DNA of 64,000 bases from Flavobacterium sp. TAB 87. GTDB taxonomy: Bacteria > Bacteroidota > Bacteroidia > Flavobacteriales > Flavobacteriaceae. Numbering within the stretch: the first letter of the stretch is position 1; each line of letters begins with the position of its first letter. The position numbers were made by a program, and so were the translations under genes. The notes under the pieces were generated by a model, which saw only the letters and a program-made list of their open reading frames with translations, did not search any database and was not told where the DNA came from. This document shows positions 42,981 through 51,996 of the stretch, in pieces. The stretch spans positions 59,777 through 123,776 of the forward strand of contig NZ_LLWK01000029.1 in the NCBI RefSeq assembly GCF_001529295.1, read 5' to 3'.

Positions 42981-44036
42981 TTATTCAGCCGAATTGCGAT
43001 CGATTAATTCGTGGTATTTGTCCGAAATAATTTTCATGTTTATCTTGTAACTCGCTTTTTCTTCAACCATTTTTCTATTTTCAAAAATAGCTTTTTGACA
43101 AATAGTGTCGTTGTTTTTTGCCCAAATTAATGCTTCTGCTAATTTTTGAGCGTTATCAATTGCAACCAAATGGCCATTATTTCCTGAACTAATCCAACTT
43201 TGATTGCCTGCAATTTCAGAAACAATAGGGTAACAATTGCAAGCCATGGCTTCGAACAAAGATGCAGACACTCCTTCTGTGATAGGCATGCTAACATAAA
43301 TAGTTGCTTGTTGCAGCAAGTTTGGTAATTGAGAATTTGGGATTCTTCCGGTAAAAATCACTTTATTCTCAATATGTAATTCTTTGGCTAAAGCCTTCAA
43401 ATTATTTAATCTAGAGCCGTCGCCAACAATAGTCAGGGAGAAGTCAATTCCCTTTTTGTTTACGATAGAAAATGCTTTTAAAATATTATCATGTCGGTAT
43501 TCTGGTTGCAAAGATCGCGTTACAATTGCTTGTATTGTATCGAATTTTTTTTGAGAAGGAGTAAAAACATCCAAGTCAATTCCTTTGGAGAGTACCAAAA
43601 CTTTGTTCATGTCTACTCCAATTGCTTTCATAGAAACAGTCATTACTTCTCCCCAAGCGTGAATAAGGTGTGCTTTTTGAAACGCAAATTTCTGAATGAG
43701 TTTTTTAAAAGGCAGCAGCTTAGAATTTTCTGGCCATAAGTCGGTACGTCCTTGTTGCGCAATAGCGGTATTTTTAGAACCTGATAAAGCCGCCAAAAAA
43801 CCATAACTCGTAGTTCTTTCTGCGACAACCATATCTGGTTTTTCGATTCGAATTATTTTTTTTATGGAAAAAAGAGCTGTACTATATTCGAATATACGTT
43901 TCAGTTTAGAGCTATTTGGAGTTTGAAGTTCCCATGTAATTATTTCAAAATCGCCAAATTCTTTTAATCCGTTCATCCACGTAATAGCGTCTGCGCGATA
44001 AGACTCGCCTAAGAAAAGTATTTTTCTTTTTTGCAT
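42981..44036 (-). CDS. Family 4 glycosyltransferase
   Basis: A 351-residue GT-B glycosyltransferase of the GT4 group. The N-terminal domain starts KRKILFLGESYRADAITW. The C-terminal nucleotide-sugar domain has TIVGDGSRLNNLK, VIFTGRIPNSQLPNLLQQATIYVSM-type sequence and the EGVSASLFEAMACNCYPIV motif with the conserved EX7E pattern. The product is unknown; cell-envelope polysaccharide is plausible. It starts 4 bases after DUF2461 and ends the three-gene unit thioredoxin-DUF2461-GT4. Confidence 0.9.
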   Translation of the reverse strand: MQKRKILFLGESYRADAITWMNGLKEFGDFEIITWELQTPNSSKLKRIFEYSTALFSIKKIIRIEKPDMVVAERTTSYGFLAALSGSKNTAIAQQGRTDLWPENSKLLPFKKLIQKFAFQKAHLIHAWGEVMTVSMKAIGVDMNKVLVLSKGIDLDVFTPSQKKFDTIQAIVTRSLQPEYRHDNILKAFSIVNKKGIDFSLTIVGDGSRLNNLKALAKELHIENKVIFTGRIPNSQLPNLLQQATIYVSMPITEGVSASLFEAMACNCYPIVSEIAGNQSWISSGNNGHLVAIDNAQKLAEALIWAKNNDTICQKAIFENRKMVEEKASYKINMKIISDKYHELIDRNSAE

Positions 44037-44040
44037 CCGC

Positions 44041-44718
44041 CTAAAATTCGTCTGTTGCTAAACCACGGTTCAAGAAATCATTTAAAGGTTTTAAAGCAAG
44101 TAGCTTTGCGCTCATTTTAGTAACAAAATCAGACTTTAAAAATTCAGCTCTATCTATTTTTTGACTCGCCGTAAAGCTCTTTAATTTTAAAAAAGAAATT
44201 GCGGGGTGCTCTTTGTCATATCCTCGTGGTGGATTTTTGAGCGAATTTCTTTCGTTAACATCTAAAGTGCCAAATTCTTTCTTGAATGTTTTCTCGGCTA
44301 AAACAGTTTCTAAATCGTCATAAAAAAAGGCAATTTCTTTTCTAATTTTCTTTAAATCATCTGATTCGGGAGAATACAATCCGCCTGCAATAAAGCTAGC
44401 GTCTTTTTCGATGTGAATGTAATACCCAGATCGATTCAAACCTTTAATTCCACTAGAAATCCAGATACCTAAATGTGATTTATAAGGTGACTTATCTTTA
44501 GAAAAACGAATGTCGCGATTAATACGAAATGTACAATTTTTGACTTCTAACAGTTCTAAGGAAGGGTCTAAAGGTTTCATAGCATCCAAAAAATCACCAA
44601 TCAATTGATGGTAGTCGGTTTTGAAAATTTCATACCTTTTTTTGTTTTCTAAAAACCAATCTCTATTGTTATTGTTTTTTAAATCATCTAAAAATTGGAG
44701 TGATTCTATGGTTAGCAT
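44041..44718 (-). CDS. DUF2461 domain-containing protein
   Basis: A 225-residue protein that is DUF2461 throughout: FLDDLKNNNNRDWFLENKKRYE at the N-terminus (quoted here as two parts, FLDDLKNNNNRDWF and LENKKRYE), FRINRDIRFSKDKSPYKSHLG, YYIHIEKDASFIAGGLYSPES and a C-terminal RGYDKEHPAISFLKLKSF segment. The family is widespread (TIGR02453), with no proven activity. It begins 6 bases after the rhodanese-thioredoxin gene and is followed by GT4 after 4 bases. Confidence 0.93.
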   Translation of the reverse strand: MLTIESLQFLDDLKNNNNRDWFLENKKRYEIFKTDYHQLIGDFLDAMKPLDPSLELLEVKNCTFRINRDIRFSKDKSPYKSHLGIWISSGIKGLNRSGYYIHIEKDASFIAGGLYSPESDDLKKIRKEIAFFYDDLETVLAEKTFKKEFGTLDVNERNSLKNPPRGYDKEHPAISFLKLKSFTASQKIDRAEFLKSDFVTKMSAKLLALKPLNDFLNRGLATDEF

Positions 44719-44724
44719 ATTTTA

Positions 44725-45426
44725 CTATTGTATTTTTTTTACTAAATCTTGCTCACTAATGTATCCAAAATTTCTCCATTGCTCTTCCTTCTTGTTATTA
44801 TACAAGATTAATGCAGGCAATTGATCGATTTTCATTTCGGTAGCTAACGTTTTGTTTTTGTCAACATCAATTCTAATCACAAGCACTTCACTAGCTGGAT
44901 CTGTGCCCATTTTAGTCAAGTACGGCTCCATCTTTTTACAAGGTCCACACCATTCTGCATAAAAGTCGACTAGTACTTTTTTATCACTCGTAATCATTTT
45001 TAGGTAGTCAGCTTTGGTCATTCCAACTACTTTGTCTAGTGGCTTGCCAAGTCCAGCAGAATTCCATTTCATAATTCCACCTTCCAATTCATAAATGGTT
45101 GTAAAGCCCATTTCACTTAATTTTTCCGAAGCTTTTTTACTTCTACCACCACTCAAACAATACACAAAAACAGGTTTTGATTTGTCGTATTCTGCTGCTT
45201 TAGTTTCAAAGTCACTTTGTTTCCAGTCTACATTGATTGCGTTTTCAAGGTGTTCGCCCGAAAACTCTTCTGGAGTTCGAACATCCAAAATTTGTGCATT
45301 AGCTGTTGTGTGTATTTTTTCGCTAAATGCTTTGGGCGCAAGAACTTCAATCTTTTTATCTGCTTGTCCGTTGCAAGAGGCAACAATAAAGGCCGTAATT
45401 AGTACTAAGATTTGTGAAATTTTCAT
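44725..45426 (-). CDS. Lipoprotein with rhodanese and thioredoxin domains
   Basis: A 233-residue lipoprotein (lipobox VASC, Cys19 of the MKISQ start). Residues about 30-120 form a rhodanese domain (AQILDVRTPEEFSGEHLENA, then VYCLSGGRSKKA with the catalytic Cys). Residues about 140-233 form a thioredoxin domain (DFYAEWCGPCKKMEP with both active cysteines, QLPALILYNN with the cis-Pro). It should act in the periplasm, where a rhodanese-thioredoxin pair suggests persulfide or disulfide handling. ATG 45426 gives a proper lipoprotein signal; an ATG ten codons upstream is possible. First gene of a unit with DUF2461 and GT4. Confidence 0.92.
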   Translation of the reverse strand: MKISQILVLITAFIVASCNGQADKKIEVLAPKAFSEKIHTTANAQILDVRTPEEFSGEHLENAINVDWKQSDFETKAAEYDKSKPVFVYCLSGGRSKKASEKLSEMGFTTIYELEGGIMKWNSAGLGKPLDKVVGMTKADYLKMITSDKKVLVDFYAEWCGPCKKMEPYLTKMGTDPASEVLVIRIDVDKNKTLATEMKIDQLPALILYNNKKEEQWRNFGYISEQDLVKKIQ

Positions 45427-45508
45427 GTATGTAGTATTTATTTTGTTAGGGGTCATTTTATGTTTGTGCTAAAATAAGGATTTTTTAATTTTTGAAAACC
45501 CTATACAA

Positions 45509-46588
45509 TCATAAATTAAATATTTTGTACGATTGATGTGTTGATTTTACAATAGTTTCGGTCCGTTCTGGATGTGTGTCTGAAATAAATAATTGTCCAA
45601 AAGTATCGGTGTTTACCATTTCTACTATTTTAGCAACACGACTTTCGTCTAATTTATCAAAAATATCATCAAAAAGTAAAATAGGTTTTACGCCACTTTG
45701 TTTTTTTAAAAATTCAAATTGAGCTAATTTCAACGCAATCAAAAATGATTTTTGTTGTCCTTGCGAGCCAAATTTTTTTATCGGATGCGCATCAATTTCG
45801 AAAAGTAAATCGTCCTTATGAATACCGACGCTTGTATATTGCAAAGCTCGATCTTTACCAATATTTTCTTGTAAAAGAGTAAGCAGTTCTTTTTCAAACA
45901 AGCTACTTTCGTAAACAACTTGAACCGTTTCATTATTTCCGGTAATGCTTTGATGGTGTTTGTTGAAAATTGGAATGAATTCGGCGATGAAGTTTTTTCT
46001 TTTTTCAAAAACCGCTTTTCCTAAAACATTCAGTTGCTCATTATATATAGATAGCGTGTCGTTGTCAAAAACATGATTGAGAGCAAAATACTTTAATAAA
46101 GCATTACGCTGCACAATTATTTTTTGATATTGAATAAGTTGCTGCAAGTATGGAGCGTCGAGTTGGCAAATCACACTGTCCATAAATTTTCTGCGAGTTT
46201 CGCTTCCTTCAACTATTAAATCCCGATCTGCAGGAGAAATAATTACTAACGGAATAAAACCAATATGATCCGAAAATTTATCGTAGGCTTTGCCGTTGCG
46301 TTTTAGTATTTTTTTCTGTCCTTTTTTTAAGCTACAAACAATTTGTTCATTGCGTTCATTCTTTTCTAATTCGGCGTCAATCACAAAAAATTCTTCGCCA
46401 TGTTTGATGTTTTGTACCGCTAGAGGGTTAAAATAACTTTTTCCATAAGCCAAGTGATAAATTGCGTCGAGTACATTTGTTTTGCCAATTCCGTTTTTTC
46501 CAACGAAGCAGTTTATTTTAGAGTCAAATTGAAAGCTGGCTTCGTCAAAATTTTTATAGTTAAATAAGGCTATTTTTTTTAAATACAT
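45509..46588 (-). CDS. recF: DNA replication and repair protein RecF
   Basis: A 359-residue RecF, an SMC-like ATPase that helps load RecA at single-strand gaps. Walker [10 protein letters not shown] (about residues 30-38), the signature region [19 protein letters not shown], and Walker [13 protein letters not shown] are all present, with the D-loop right after. ATG 46588 ([14 protein letters not shown]) matches the family start; the 21-residue longer frame is not needed. It is monocistronic and divergent from the TPR gene. Length is normal. Confidence 0.96.
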   Translation of the reverse strand: MYLKKIALFNYKNFDEASFQFDSKINCFVGKNGIGKTNVLDAIYHLAYGKSYFNPLAVQNIKHGEEFFVIDAELEKNERNEQIVCSLKKGQKKILKRNGKAYDKFSDHIGFIPLVIISPADRDLIVEGSETRRKFMDSVICQLDAPYLQQLIQYQKIIVQRNALLKYFALNHVFDNDTLSIYNEQLNVLGKAVFEKRKNFIAEFIPIFNKHHQSITGNNETVQVVYESSLFEKELLTLLQENIGKDRALQYTSVGIHKDDLLFEIDAHPIKKFGSQGQQKSFLIALKLAQFEFLKKQSGVKPILLFDDIFDKLDESRVAKIVEMVNTDTFGQLFISDTHPERTETIVKSTHQSYKIFNL

Positions 46589-46803
46589 GTGGTAAAGTGC
46601 GCTGTGGTAATTGTTTATGTTTTTGAAGAAACTTTTTAAAAAGTCTTGCAAATTATCAAAAAATATCGAGATTCTAGTACTTTAAAGATTGGGAAATGGA
46701 ATAAATTAGCACTAAAAAGACAGTAAGTTTTGCGTTCTGTAGAAAAAAATATTTAAAATAAATATAAAATCGTTTTTTATTACGTAGGTCTCAATAAAAA
46801 TTT

Positions 46804-46811
46804 TATTTTTG
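46804..46811 (+). promoter_or_regulatory. -7 promoter element of the TPR-protein gene
   Basis: TATTTTTG matches TAnnTTTG and ends 24 bases before the ATG at 46836. Confidence 0.5.
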
Positions 46812-46835
46812 CCGTTCACTAAATTAATTTTTTAA

Positions 46836-47609
46836 ATGGCAACTTACAATAAAAGAGGATATAAAGCACCTAAGGAAAAAGAAGTTAAAGATACGGTAGA
46901 AGACGTTATCATTGATGAAAAAGACAGTACTACTGCTGAAGTGTTCTCAAAATTAGACGAAACTGCTTCTAAAACGGAAGATTTTGTTGCTAAAAATCAA
47001 AACATCATTATTGGTTTAGTAGCAGGTATTGCTATTTTAACAATTGGATATTTGGCTTACCAAAAATTTATTGCTGCTCCAAAAGAACTTGATGCTGCTA
47101 GCGAAATGTTCGTTGCACAACAAAATTTTGAAAAAGCGACAAACGGTGTAGCAAGTGATTCATTATATAATTTAGCTTTAAACGGTTCTGAAGGTAAATT
47201 TGGATTCTTGAAAATTGCTGATGAATACTCGAGCACAGCTGCTGGAAATTTAGCAAATTATTATGCTGGTATTTCTTATTTGAACACGGGTAAATATGAT
47301 CAAGCGATCGAATTTTTAGAAAACTTCAAATCAGATGATATGATCTTGGGAGCTTTGGCAAAAGGAGCAATTGGTGATGCTTACTCTCAAAAAAATCAAC
47401 CAAAAGAAGCTTTAGACTATTACGTAAAAGCTTCAGATTATAATAAAAACGATTTTACAACGCCACGTTTTTTATTAAAAGCTGGAAAAACTGCTTTGTC
47501 TTTAGGGAAAAAGGATGATGCTTTGAAATATTTTAATGAAATCAAAGAAAAGTACGAAGCAACTCCAGAAGGTTCTTCTGTTGATGCCTTGATTGGTTTG
47601 GCTCAGTAA
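46836..47609 (+). CDS. Membrane-anchored tetratricopeptide repeat protein
   Basis: A 257-residue protein. A charged cytoplasmic N-terminus is followed by one transmembrane helix (about residues 52-72, IIIGLVAGIAILTIGYLAY), then a periplasmic region with TPR-like helical pairs (AGNLANYYAGISYLNTGKYDQ, GDAYSQKNQPKEALDYYVKA, LSLGKKDDALKYFNEIKEKY). The layout resembles YfgM-type ancillary proteins of the translocon and BAM assembly, but that is only architecture. It precedes ribH in the common flavobacterial order and ends in a terminator. Confidence 0.85.
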   Translation: MATYNKRGYKAPKEKEVKDTVEDVIIDEKDSTTAEVFSKLDETASKTEDFVAKNQNIIIGLVAGIAILTIGYLAYQKFIAAPKELDAASEMFVAQQNFEKATNGVASDSLYNLALNGSEGKFGFLKIADEYSSTAAGNLANYYAGISYLNTGKYDQAIEFLENFKSDDMILGALAKGAIGDAYSQKNQPKEALDYYVKASDYNKNDFTTPRFLLKAGKTALSLGKKDDALKYFNEIKEKYEATPEGSSVDALIGLAQ

Positions 47610-47629
47610 TACGACAATAAATTGTAGTG

Positions 47630-47689
47630 AAGGTTAGAAGTTATTAGAAATGTATAAATTTCTTCTCGCTTCTAACCTTTATTTTTTTA
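47630..47689 (+). terminator. Terminator after the TPR-protein gene
   Basis: AAGGTTAGAAG and CTTCTAACCTT enclose a second small stem (AGAAAT/ATTTCT), then TTATTTTTTT. Confidence 0.78.
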
Positions 47690-47719
47690 ACTTTAGTTTC
47701 TTAATCAAAAAGTGTAAAC

Positions 47720-48292
47720 ATGGCAACTGCAAATAAAAATTTATCAGAATACGATAAAAACAAATTACCGAAGGCAAAAAATTTCCGTTTTGGAGTAGTC
47801 GTTTCCGAATGGAATGAAAAAGTGACTGAAGGTTTATATAATGGTGCATATAATGCTTTAATTGATAATGAGGTTCACGAGCAAAATATTATTCGCTGGA
47901 ATGTTCCGGGTAGTTTTGAGCTAATTTATGGAGCCAAAAAAATGTTACAAACACAGAACGTGGATGCTGTAATTGTAATTGGATGCGTAATTCAAGGAGA
48001 AACTAAGCATTTTGATTTTGTGTGTGAAGGAGTGACACAAGGCATCAAGGACTTGAATGTACAAACGGATGTGCCAGTTATATTTTGTGTCTTAACGGAT
48101 AATAACGAGCAACAATCTATCGATAGAAGTGGAGGAATTCACGGTAACAAAGGTACTGAAGCTGCAATTGCAGCAATCAAAATGGCCTTTTTACGCAATC
48201 AAGCTTCTTTGATGCATGATTATAAAAATCCGATGTTGACTTCGGGGGCTATTCAAATTGATGAAGGTACTCCGTTGGAACTGAAAGAATAA
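47720..48292 (+). CDS. ribH: 6,7-dimethyl-8-ribityllumazine synthase
   Basis: A 190-residue lumazine synthase, which condenses an aminouracil with dihydroxybutanone phosphate in riboflavin synthesis; it usually forms pentamers or icosahedra. Motifs: FGVVVSEWNEKVTEGL (substrate Trp), WNVPGSFEL, VIVIGCVIQGETKHFDFVCE (catalytic His and Arg-equivalent region), PVIFCVLTDNNEQQS, and GNKGTEAA. About 25 extra C-terminal residues (LRNQASLMHDYKNPMLTSGA and on) extend beyond the usual length. Single gene with a terminator. Confidence 0.97.
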   Translation: MATANKNLSEYDKNKLPKAKNFRFGVVVSEWNEKVTEGLYNGAYNALIDNEVHEQNIIRWNVPGSFELIYGAKKMLQTQNVDAVIVIGCVIQGETKHFDFVCEGVTQGIKDLNVQTDVPVIFCVLTDNNEQQSIDRSGGIHGNKGTEAAIAAIKMAFLRNQASLMHDYKNPMLTSGAIQIDEGTPLELKE

Positions 48293-48312
48293 CACACAAC
48301 GATATAAATCGT

Positions 48313-48346
48313 AACCCATACTGTGCTAAATAGTATGGGTTTTTTG
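48313..48346 (+). terminator. Terminator after ribH
   Basis: AACCCATACT and AGTATGGGTT around a 9-base loop, followed by TTTTT. Confidence 0.85.
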
Positions 48347-48391
48347 TTTTATTTATGAGTTTATAATCCCCAAAAGACAATCAAAATTTGC

Positions 48392-48399
48392 TAAATTTG
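48392..48399 (+). promoter_or_regulatory. -7 promoter element of mutL
   Basis: TAAATTTG, an exact TAnnTTTG match at the base of the longer open frame (48399), which supports the start codon at 48453. Confidence 0.5.
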
Positions 48400-48452
48400 T
48401 GCTTCTTGGTTATTTTACCAAATTTCAAAAACACAAATCCAATTCCCTATTA

Positions 48453-50321
48453 ATGTCGAGTATTATACAATTGCTTCCTGATCATGTTGCCAACCAAATT
48501 GCTGCTGGAGAAGTGGTTCAAAGACCGGCTTCGGTAGTCAAAGAATTACTTGAGAATGCCGTTGATGCCAAAGCAACTGATATCAAATTGATTATTAAAG
48601 ATGCGGGTAAGTCATTGGTTCAAGTTATTGATAACGGACAAGGAATGACGGTTACCGACGCACGTTTATGTTTTGAGCGTCATGCAACATCTAAAATTCG
48701 CCATGCCGAAGATTTGTTTTCGTTGCACACTAAAGGTTTTCGAGGTGAAGCATTGGCTTCTATTGCTGCAATTGCACACATGGAAATGAAAACCAAGCAA
48801 GACCAGGAAGAATTAGGAACGCACATTATTATTGAAGGCAGTAAATTTGTTTCGCAAGACGCTGCAGTGTTACCAAAAGGAACCGCATTTGCAGTTAAAA
48901 ATTTATTTTTCAATATTCCTGCTAGGCGTAATTTCTTGAAGTCAGACATTGTTGAGTTTCGCCATGTTATGGATGAATTTCAACGCGTGGCTTTGGCGCA
49001 TCCCAGTATTCATTTTACTTTTTATCATAACGGAAGCGAAATGTTCAATTTGCCTGCGGCTAGTTTTCGCCAGCGTATTGTTGGTATCTTTGGAGGCAAA
49101 ACAAACGAAAAGTTAGTTCCTGTAAAGGAAGAGACTGAGATTGTAAAAGTGCAAGGATTTGTATGCAAGCCCGAATTTGCTAAAAAGAGTAGAGGAGAGC
49201 AGTTTTTCTTTGTGAATGATCGCTACATAAAAAGTGGTTATTTGCATCATGCGGTGATGGCTGCTTACGATGGAATTTTAAAAGACGGTGCACAACCGAG
49301 TTATTTTTTATTTCTTGAAGTGCCACCCAATACTATTGATATAAATATTCATCCAACAAAAACAGAAATTAAATTTGATGATGAACAAGCACTATATGCT
49401 ATTTTACGCGCATCGATCAAGCATAGTTTAGGTCAATTTAATGTAGCTCCAGTATTGGATTTTGATCGTGATTCTAATTTGGATACACCTTATCATTACA
49501 AGGATTTGGATGGCGAAACGCCAACGATACAGGTCGATGGTAATTTTAATCCGTTTGAAATGGTGGAACCACCTAGAAAGCAAACGACAGCGACTGCCGG
49601 TGGTAACTCGTATTCGTACAAAAAGCCAGAAGTAACAGCGAGTTGGGAAAGTTTGTATGTGGGGTTAAAGCATGATGCAGAAGAAATTGCTTCGCATTCG
49701 TTTGAAAGTGATACCATAACTTCGTCTTTATTTAATGACAATGACGTGGAGCAAGTTGTACAGAAAACCTATCAAATTCATAAAAAGTATATTGTATCGC
49801 CCATTAAATCAGGAATGGTTATTGTCGATCAGCAGCGCGCGCACCAACGCATTTTATACGAGCAATTTTTATTAAATATGACTGTTAATCAGGCATTAAG
49901 TCAGCAACTATTGTTTCCTTTAAATTTGTTTTTTTCGTCGAGCGAAATGGAATTAGTGCACGAGTTACAGCAATCATTGGTTACTACAGGTTTTGTGTTT
50001 GATGAAAATGCAGAAGACCACATCGTGATTTCTGGTATTCCAGTAAATGTTACCGAAAGTGAAGTGTCTATGGTAATTGAGCAATTGTTGTCTGATTTAC
50101 AAGATGGTGTCCCCGAGAATAATTACAGTCAAAACGATACGATTGCAAAGTCAATGGCCAAAAGTTTGGCGATTAAAACAGGTTCTTACATGACCGAAAA
50201 AGAACAAGACAATTTAGTAAACGGACTGTTTGCTTGTAAAGATCCTAATATTTCTCCTTTTCAAAAACCAACTTTCATCACGATGCGTGTGGAAGATATC
50301 GATAAAAAATTTGCCTTATGA
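48453..50321 (+). CDS. mutL: DNA mismatch repair protein MutL
   Basis: A 622-residue MutL. The GHKL ATPase has IAAGEVVQRPASVVKELLENAVDA (quoted in parts: IAAGEVVQRP, KELLENAVDA), DNGQGM, RHATSKI, HTKGFRGEALASIAAI and the Lys loop PTKTEIKFDDE. After a variable linker the C-terminal dimerisation domain has GMVIVDQQRAHQRILYEQ and ends LPNGLF-type/ACKDPN. The motif DQQRAHQR replaces the DQHAAHER-type dimerisation motif. I do not see an endonuclease DQHA(X)2E(X)4E motif intact. ATG 48453 fits the family. Its stop overlaps the rhomboid start by 4 bases (ATGA), so the two are translationally coupled. Confidence 0.96.
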   Translation: MSSIIQLLPDHVANQIAAGEVVQRPASVVKELLENAVDAKATDIKLIIKDAGKSLVQVIDNGQGMTVTDARLCFERHATSKIRHAEDLFSLHTKGFRGEALASIAAIAHMEMKTKQDQEELGTHIIIEGSKFVSQDAAVLPKGTAFAVKNLFFNIPARRNFLKSDIVEFRHVMDEFQRVALAHPSIHFTFYHNGSEMFNLPAASFRQRIVGIFGGKTNEKLVPVKEETEIVKVQGFVCKPEFAKKSRGEQFFFVNDRYIKSGYLHHAVMAAYDGILKDGAQPSYFLFLEVPPNTIDINIHPTKTEIKFDDEQALYAILRASIKHSLGQFNVAPVLDFDRDSNLDTPYHYKDLDGETPTIQVDGNFNPFEMVEPPRKQTTATAGGNSYSYKKPEVTASWESLYVGLKHDAEEIASHSFESDTITSSLFNDNDVEQVVQKTYQIHKKYIVSPIKSGMVIVDQQRAHQRILYEQFLLNMTVNQALSQQLLFPLNLFFSSSEMELVHELQQSLVTTGFVFDENAEDHIVISGIPVNVTESEVSMVIEQLLSDLQDGVPENNYSQNDTIAKSMAKSLAIKTGSYMTEKEQDNLVNGLFACKDPNISPFQKPTFITMRVEDIDKKFAL

Positions 50322-51067
50322 TGAAAATCACTCCCGTTGTTAAACAACTATTGATCATTAATGTGATCTTTTTTATAGGCTCACAATTAGTGCCTATTTC
50401 GTATGATTTTTTTGCCATGTTTTTTCCAGAGAATCCCGAATTTAAATTCTGGCAGCCGATTAGCCACATGTTTATGCACGGAGGCTTAATGCATATTGCA
50501 TTTAATATGTTTGCATTATATTCGTTTGGATCAGCTCTGGAACATTTTTGGGGAGCTAAAAAGTTTTTGTTTTTTTACGTTTCTTGTGGTTTAGGAGCAG
50601 CATTGTTGCACACTGGTGTTAACTACTACTTTTTTCAAGAAGGATTGTCAGTTTTAGCTGAACACGGTTTTGCGAAGGCAGATATTTTGCAACTTTTAGA
50701 TCAAGGAAAAATTGATACGAGGTGGCAAGAAATTATGACTGTTTCTGATTTTAAAAACTTTACAGGTGCTTATCTGGGCACAGTTGTCGGAGCTTCTGGA
50801 GCTATCTATGGACTTCTAGTTGCTTTTGCATATATGTTTCCTAATGCCGAGTTGGCTTTGATGTTTATCCCAGTGCCGATCAAAGCGAAGTACTTCGTGC
50901 CGGGACTTTTGGGTATCGATTTGTTTTTAGGCATTAATGGTAATTCTTTATTTGGCAGCAGTGGGCCTGGTATTGCGCATTTTGCACACGTTGGTGGTGC
51001 TGTAGCTGGATTTTTAATTATGTATTATTGGAAGAAAAATGAGTTCAATGACAATCGTTGGAATTAG
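50318..51067 (+). CDS. Rhomboid-family intramembrane serine protease, first copy
   Basis: A 249-residue six-to-seven-helix rhomboid. The catalytic serine is in VVGASGAIYGLL and the histidine in HFAHVGGAVAGF; the upstream HMFMHGGLMHIAFNM supplies the oxyanion-site His/Asn pattern. An insert between helices 2 and 4 (VNYYFFQEGLSVLAEHGFAK and following) is specific to the Bacteroidota form. It starts inside the mutL stop (ATG 50318, or 50321 as the second Met). A second, different rhomboid follows 43 bases later. Confidence 0.93.
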   Translation: MMKITPVVKQLLIINVIFFIGSQLVPISYDFFAMFFPENPEFKFWQPISHMFMHGGLMHIAFNMFALYSFGSALEHFWGAKKFLFFYVSCGLGAALLHTGVNYYFFQEGLSVLAEHGFAKADILQLLDQGKIDTRWQEIMTVSDFKNFTGAYLGTVVGASGAIYGLLVAFAYMFPNAELALMFIPVPIKAKYFVPGLLGIDLFLGINGNSLFGSSGPGIAHFAHVGGAVAGFLIMYYWKKNEFNDNRWN

Positions 51068-51110
51068 GATTTAATTTTTTAATTTTAATAAAAATTATAG
51101 GAAATAGTTT

Positions 51111-51980
51111 ATGAGTATAATTGATGATTTAAAGTTACAATACAAAGTAGGAGGCATTGCAAAAAGAGTAATTTATTGGAATGTAGGATGTTTTCTCGTT
51201 TCTCTAATTTTTTTCTACCACTTTTCAAAAGGATTTTTTATTTTTCCTAGTTGGTTGGCACTTTCTTCAAGTCCTTCTGAGGTTATTTATTATCCATGGA
51301 CATTTTTAACCTATGCTTTTTTGCACGACGGTTTTCTGCACTTATTCTTTAATATGATTATACTGAATTTTGCGAGTTCATTATTTCTTACTTTTTTTAC
51401 TCAAAAACAGTATTTAGGACTGTATTTATTAAGTGCTGTTTTTGCAGGAGTAGTGTTTGCTATTGCATTTTATATTTTAGGATATAATGCTTCAATCGTA
51501 GGTGCTTCCGCAGCTATTATGGCAATTTTGGTTGCTGTAACGACCTATCAGCCGTTAATGCAAATTCGAATGATATTGGTCGGCAATGTAAAATTGTGGC
51601 ACATCACCGCTGTTGTTTTAGTGTTAGACTTAATGCAGTTTCGCTTGGATAATATGGGCGGACACATGTCGCACTTGGCGGGAGCTTTTTTCGGGTTCTT
51701 ATATATTAAATTACTGCAAAACGGAACCGATGTAAGTACAGTTGTTTCTCGTGTAATTGATTTTTTTGCCAATATGTTTCACAGAAAACCTGCAACGGCT
51801 TTCCGAAAAGTACATAAAAATTACAGACAGCAACCACCTGTCGAAAAAGCAACCTCTCGAATTGTCACCAAAGACAAAAGACAGCAACAAATTGACGAAA
51901 TTTTAGATAAGATTAGTCAGTCGGGTTATGATTGTTTATCCAAAGAAGAAAAAGAATTTCTGTTTAAAGCAGGAAAATAA
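51111..51980 (+). CDS. Rhomboid-family intramembrane serine protease, second copy with cytoplasmic tail
   Basis: A 289-residue rhomboid with six helices to about residue 205, then an Arg/Lys/Gln-rich soluble tail of about 80 residues ending in a small helical unit (DEILDKISQSGYDCLSKEEKEFL). That tail matches the DUF6576-type C-terminus seen after flavobacterial rhomboids. The catalytic serine lies in IVGASAAIMA and the histidine in GGHMSHLAGAFFGF; FLHDGFLHLFFNM gives the HxxxN. It differs clearly from its upstream neighbour, so the pair is not a recent duplication. The EEP-family gene begins 16 bases later. Confidence 0.92.
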   Translation: MSIIDDLKLQYKVGGIAKRVIYWNVGCFLVSLIFFYHFSKGFFIFPSWLALSSSPSEVIYYPWTFLTYAFLHDGFLHLFFNMIILNFASSLFLTFFTQKQYLGLYLLSAVFAGVVFAIAFYILGYNASIVGASAAIMAILVAVTTYQPLMQIRMILVGNVKLWHITAVVLVLDLMQFRLDNMGGHMSHLAGAFFGFLYIKLLQNGTDVSTVVSRVIDFFANMFHRKPATAFRKVHKNYRQQPPVEKATSRIVTKDKRQQQIDEILDKISQSGYDCLSKEEKEFLFKAGK

Positions 51981-51996
51981 TCCTTAACACACTGCA

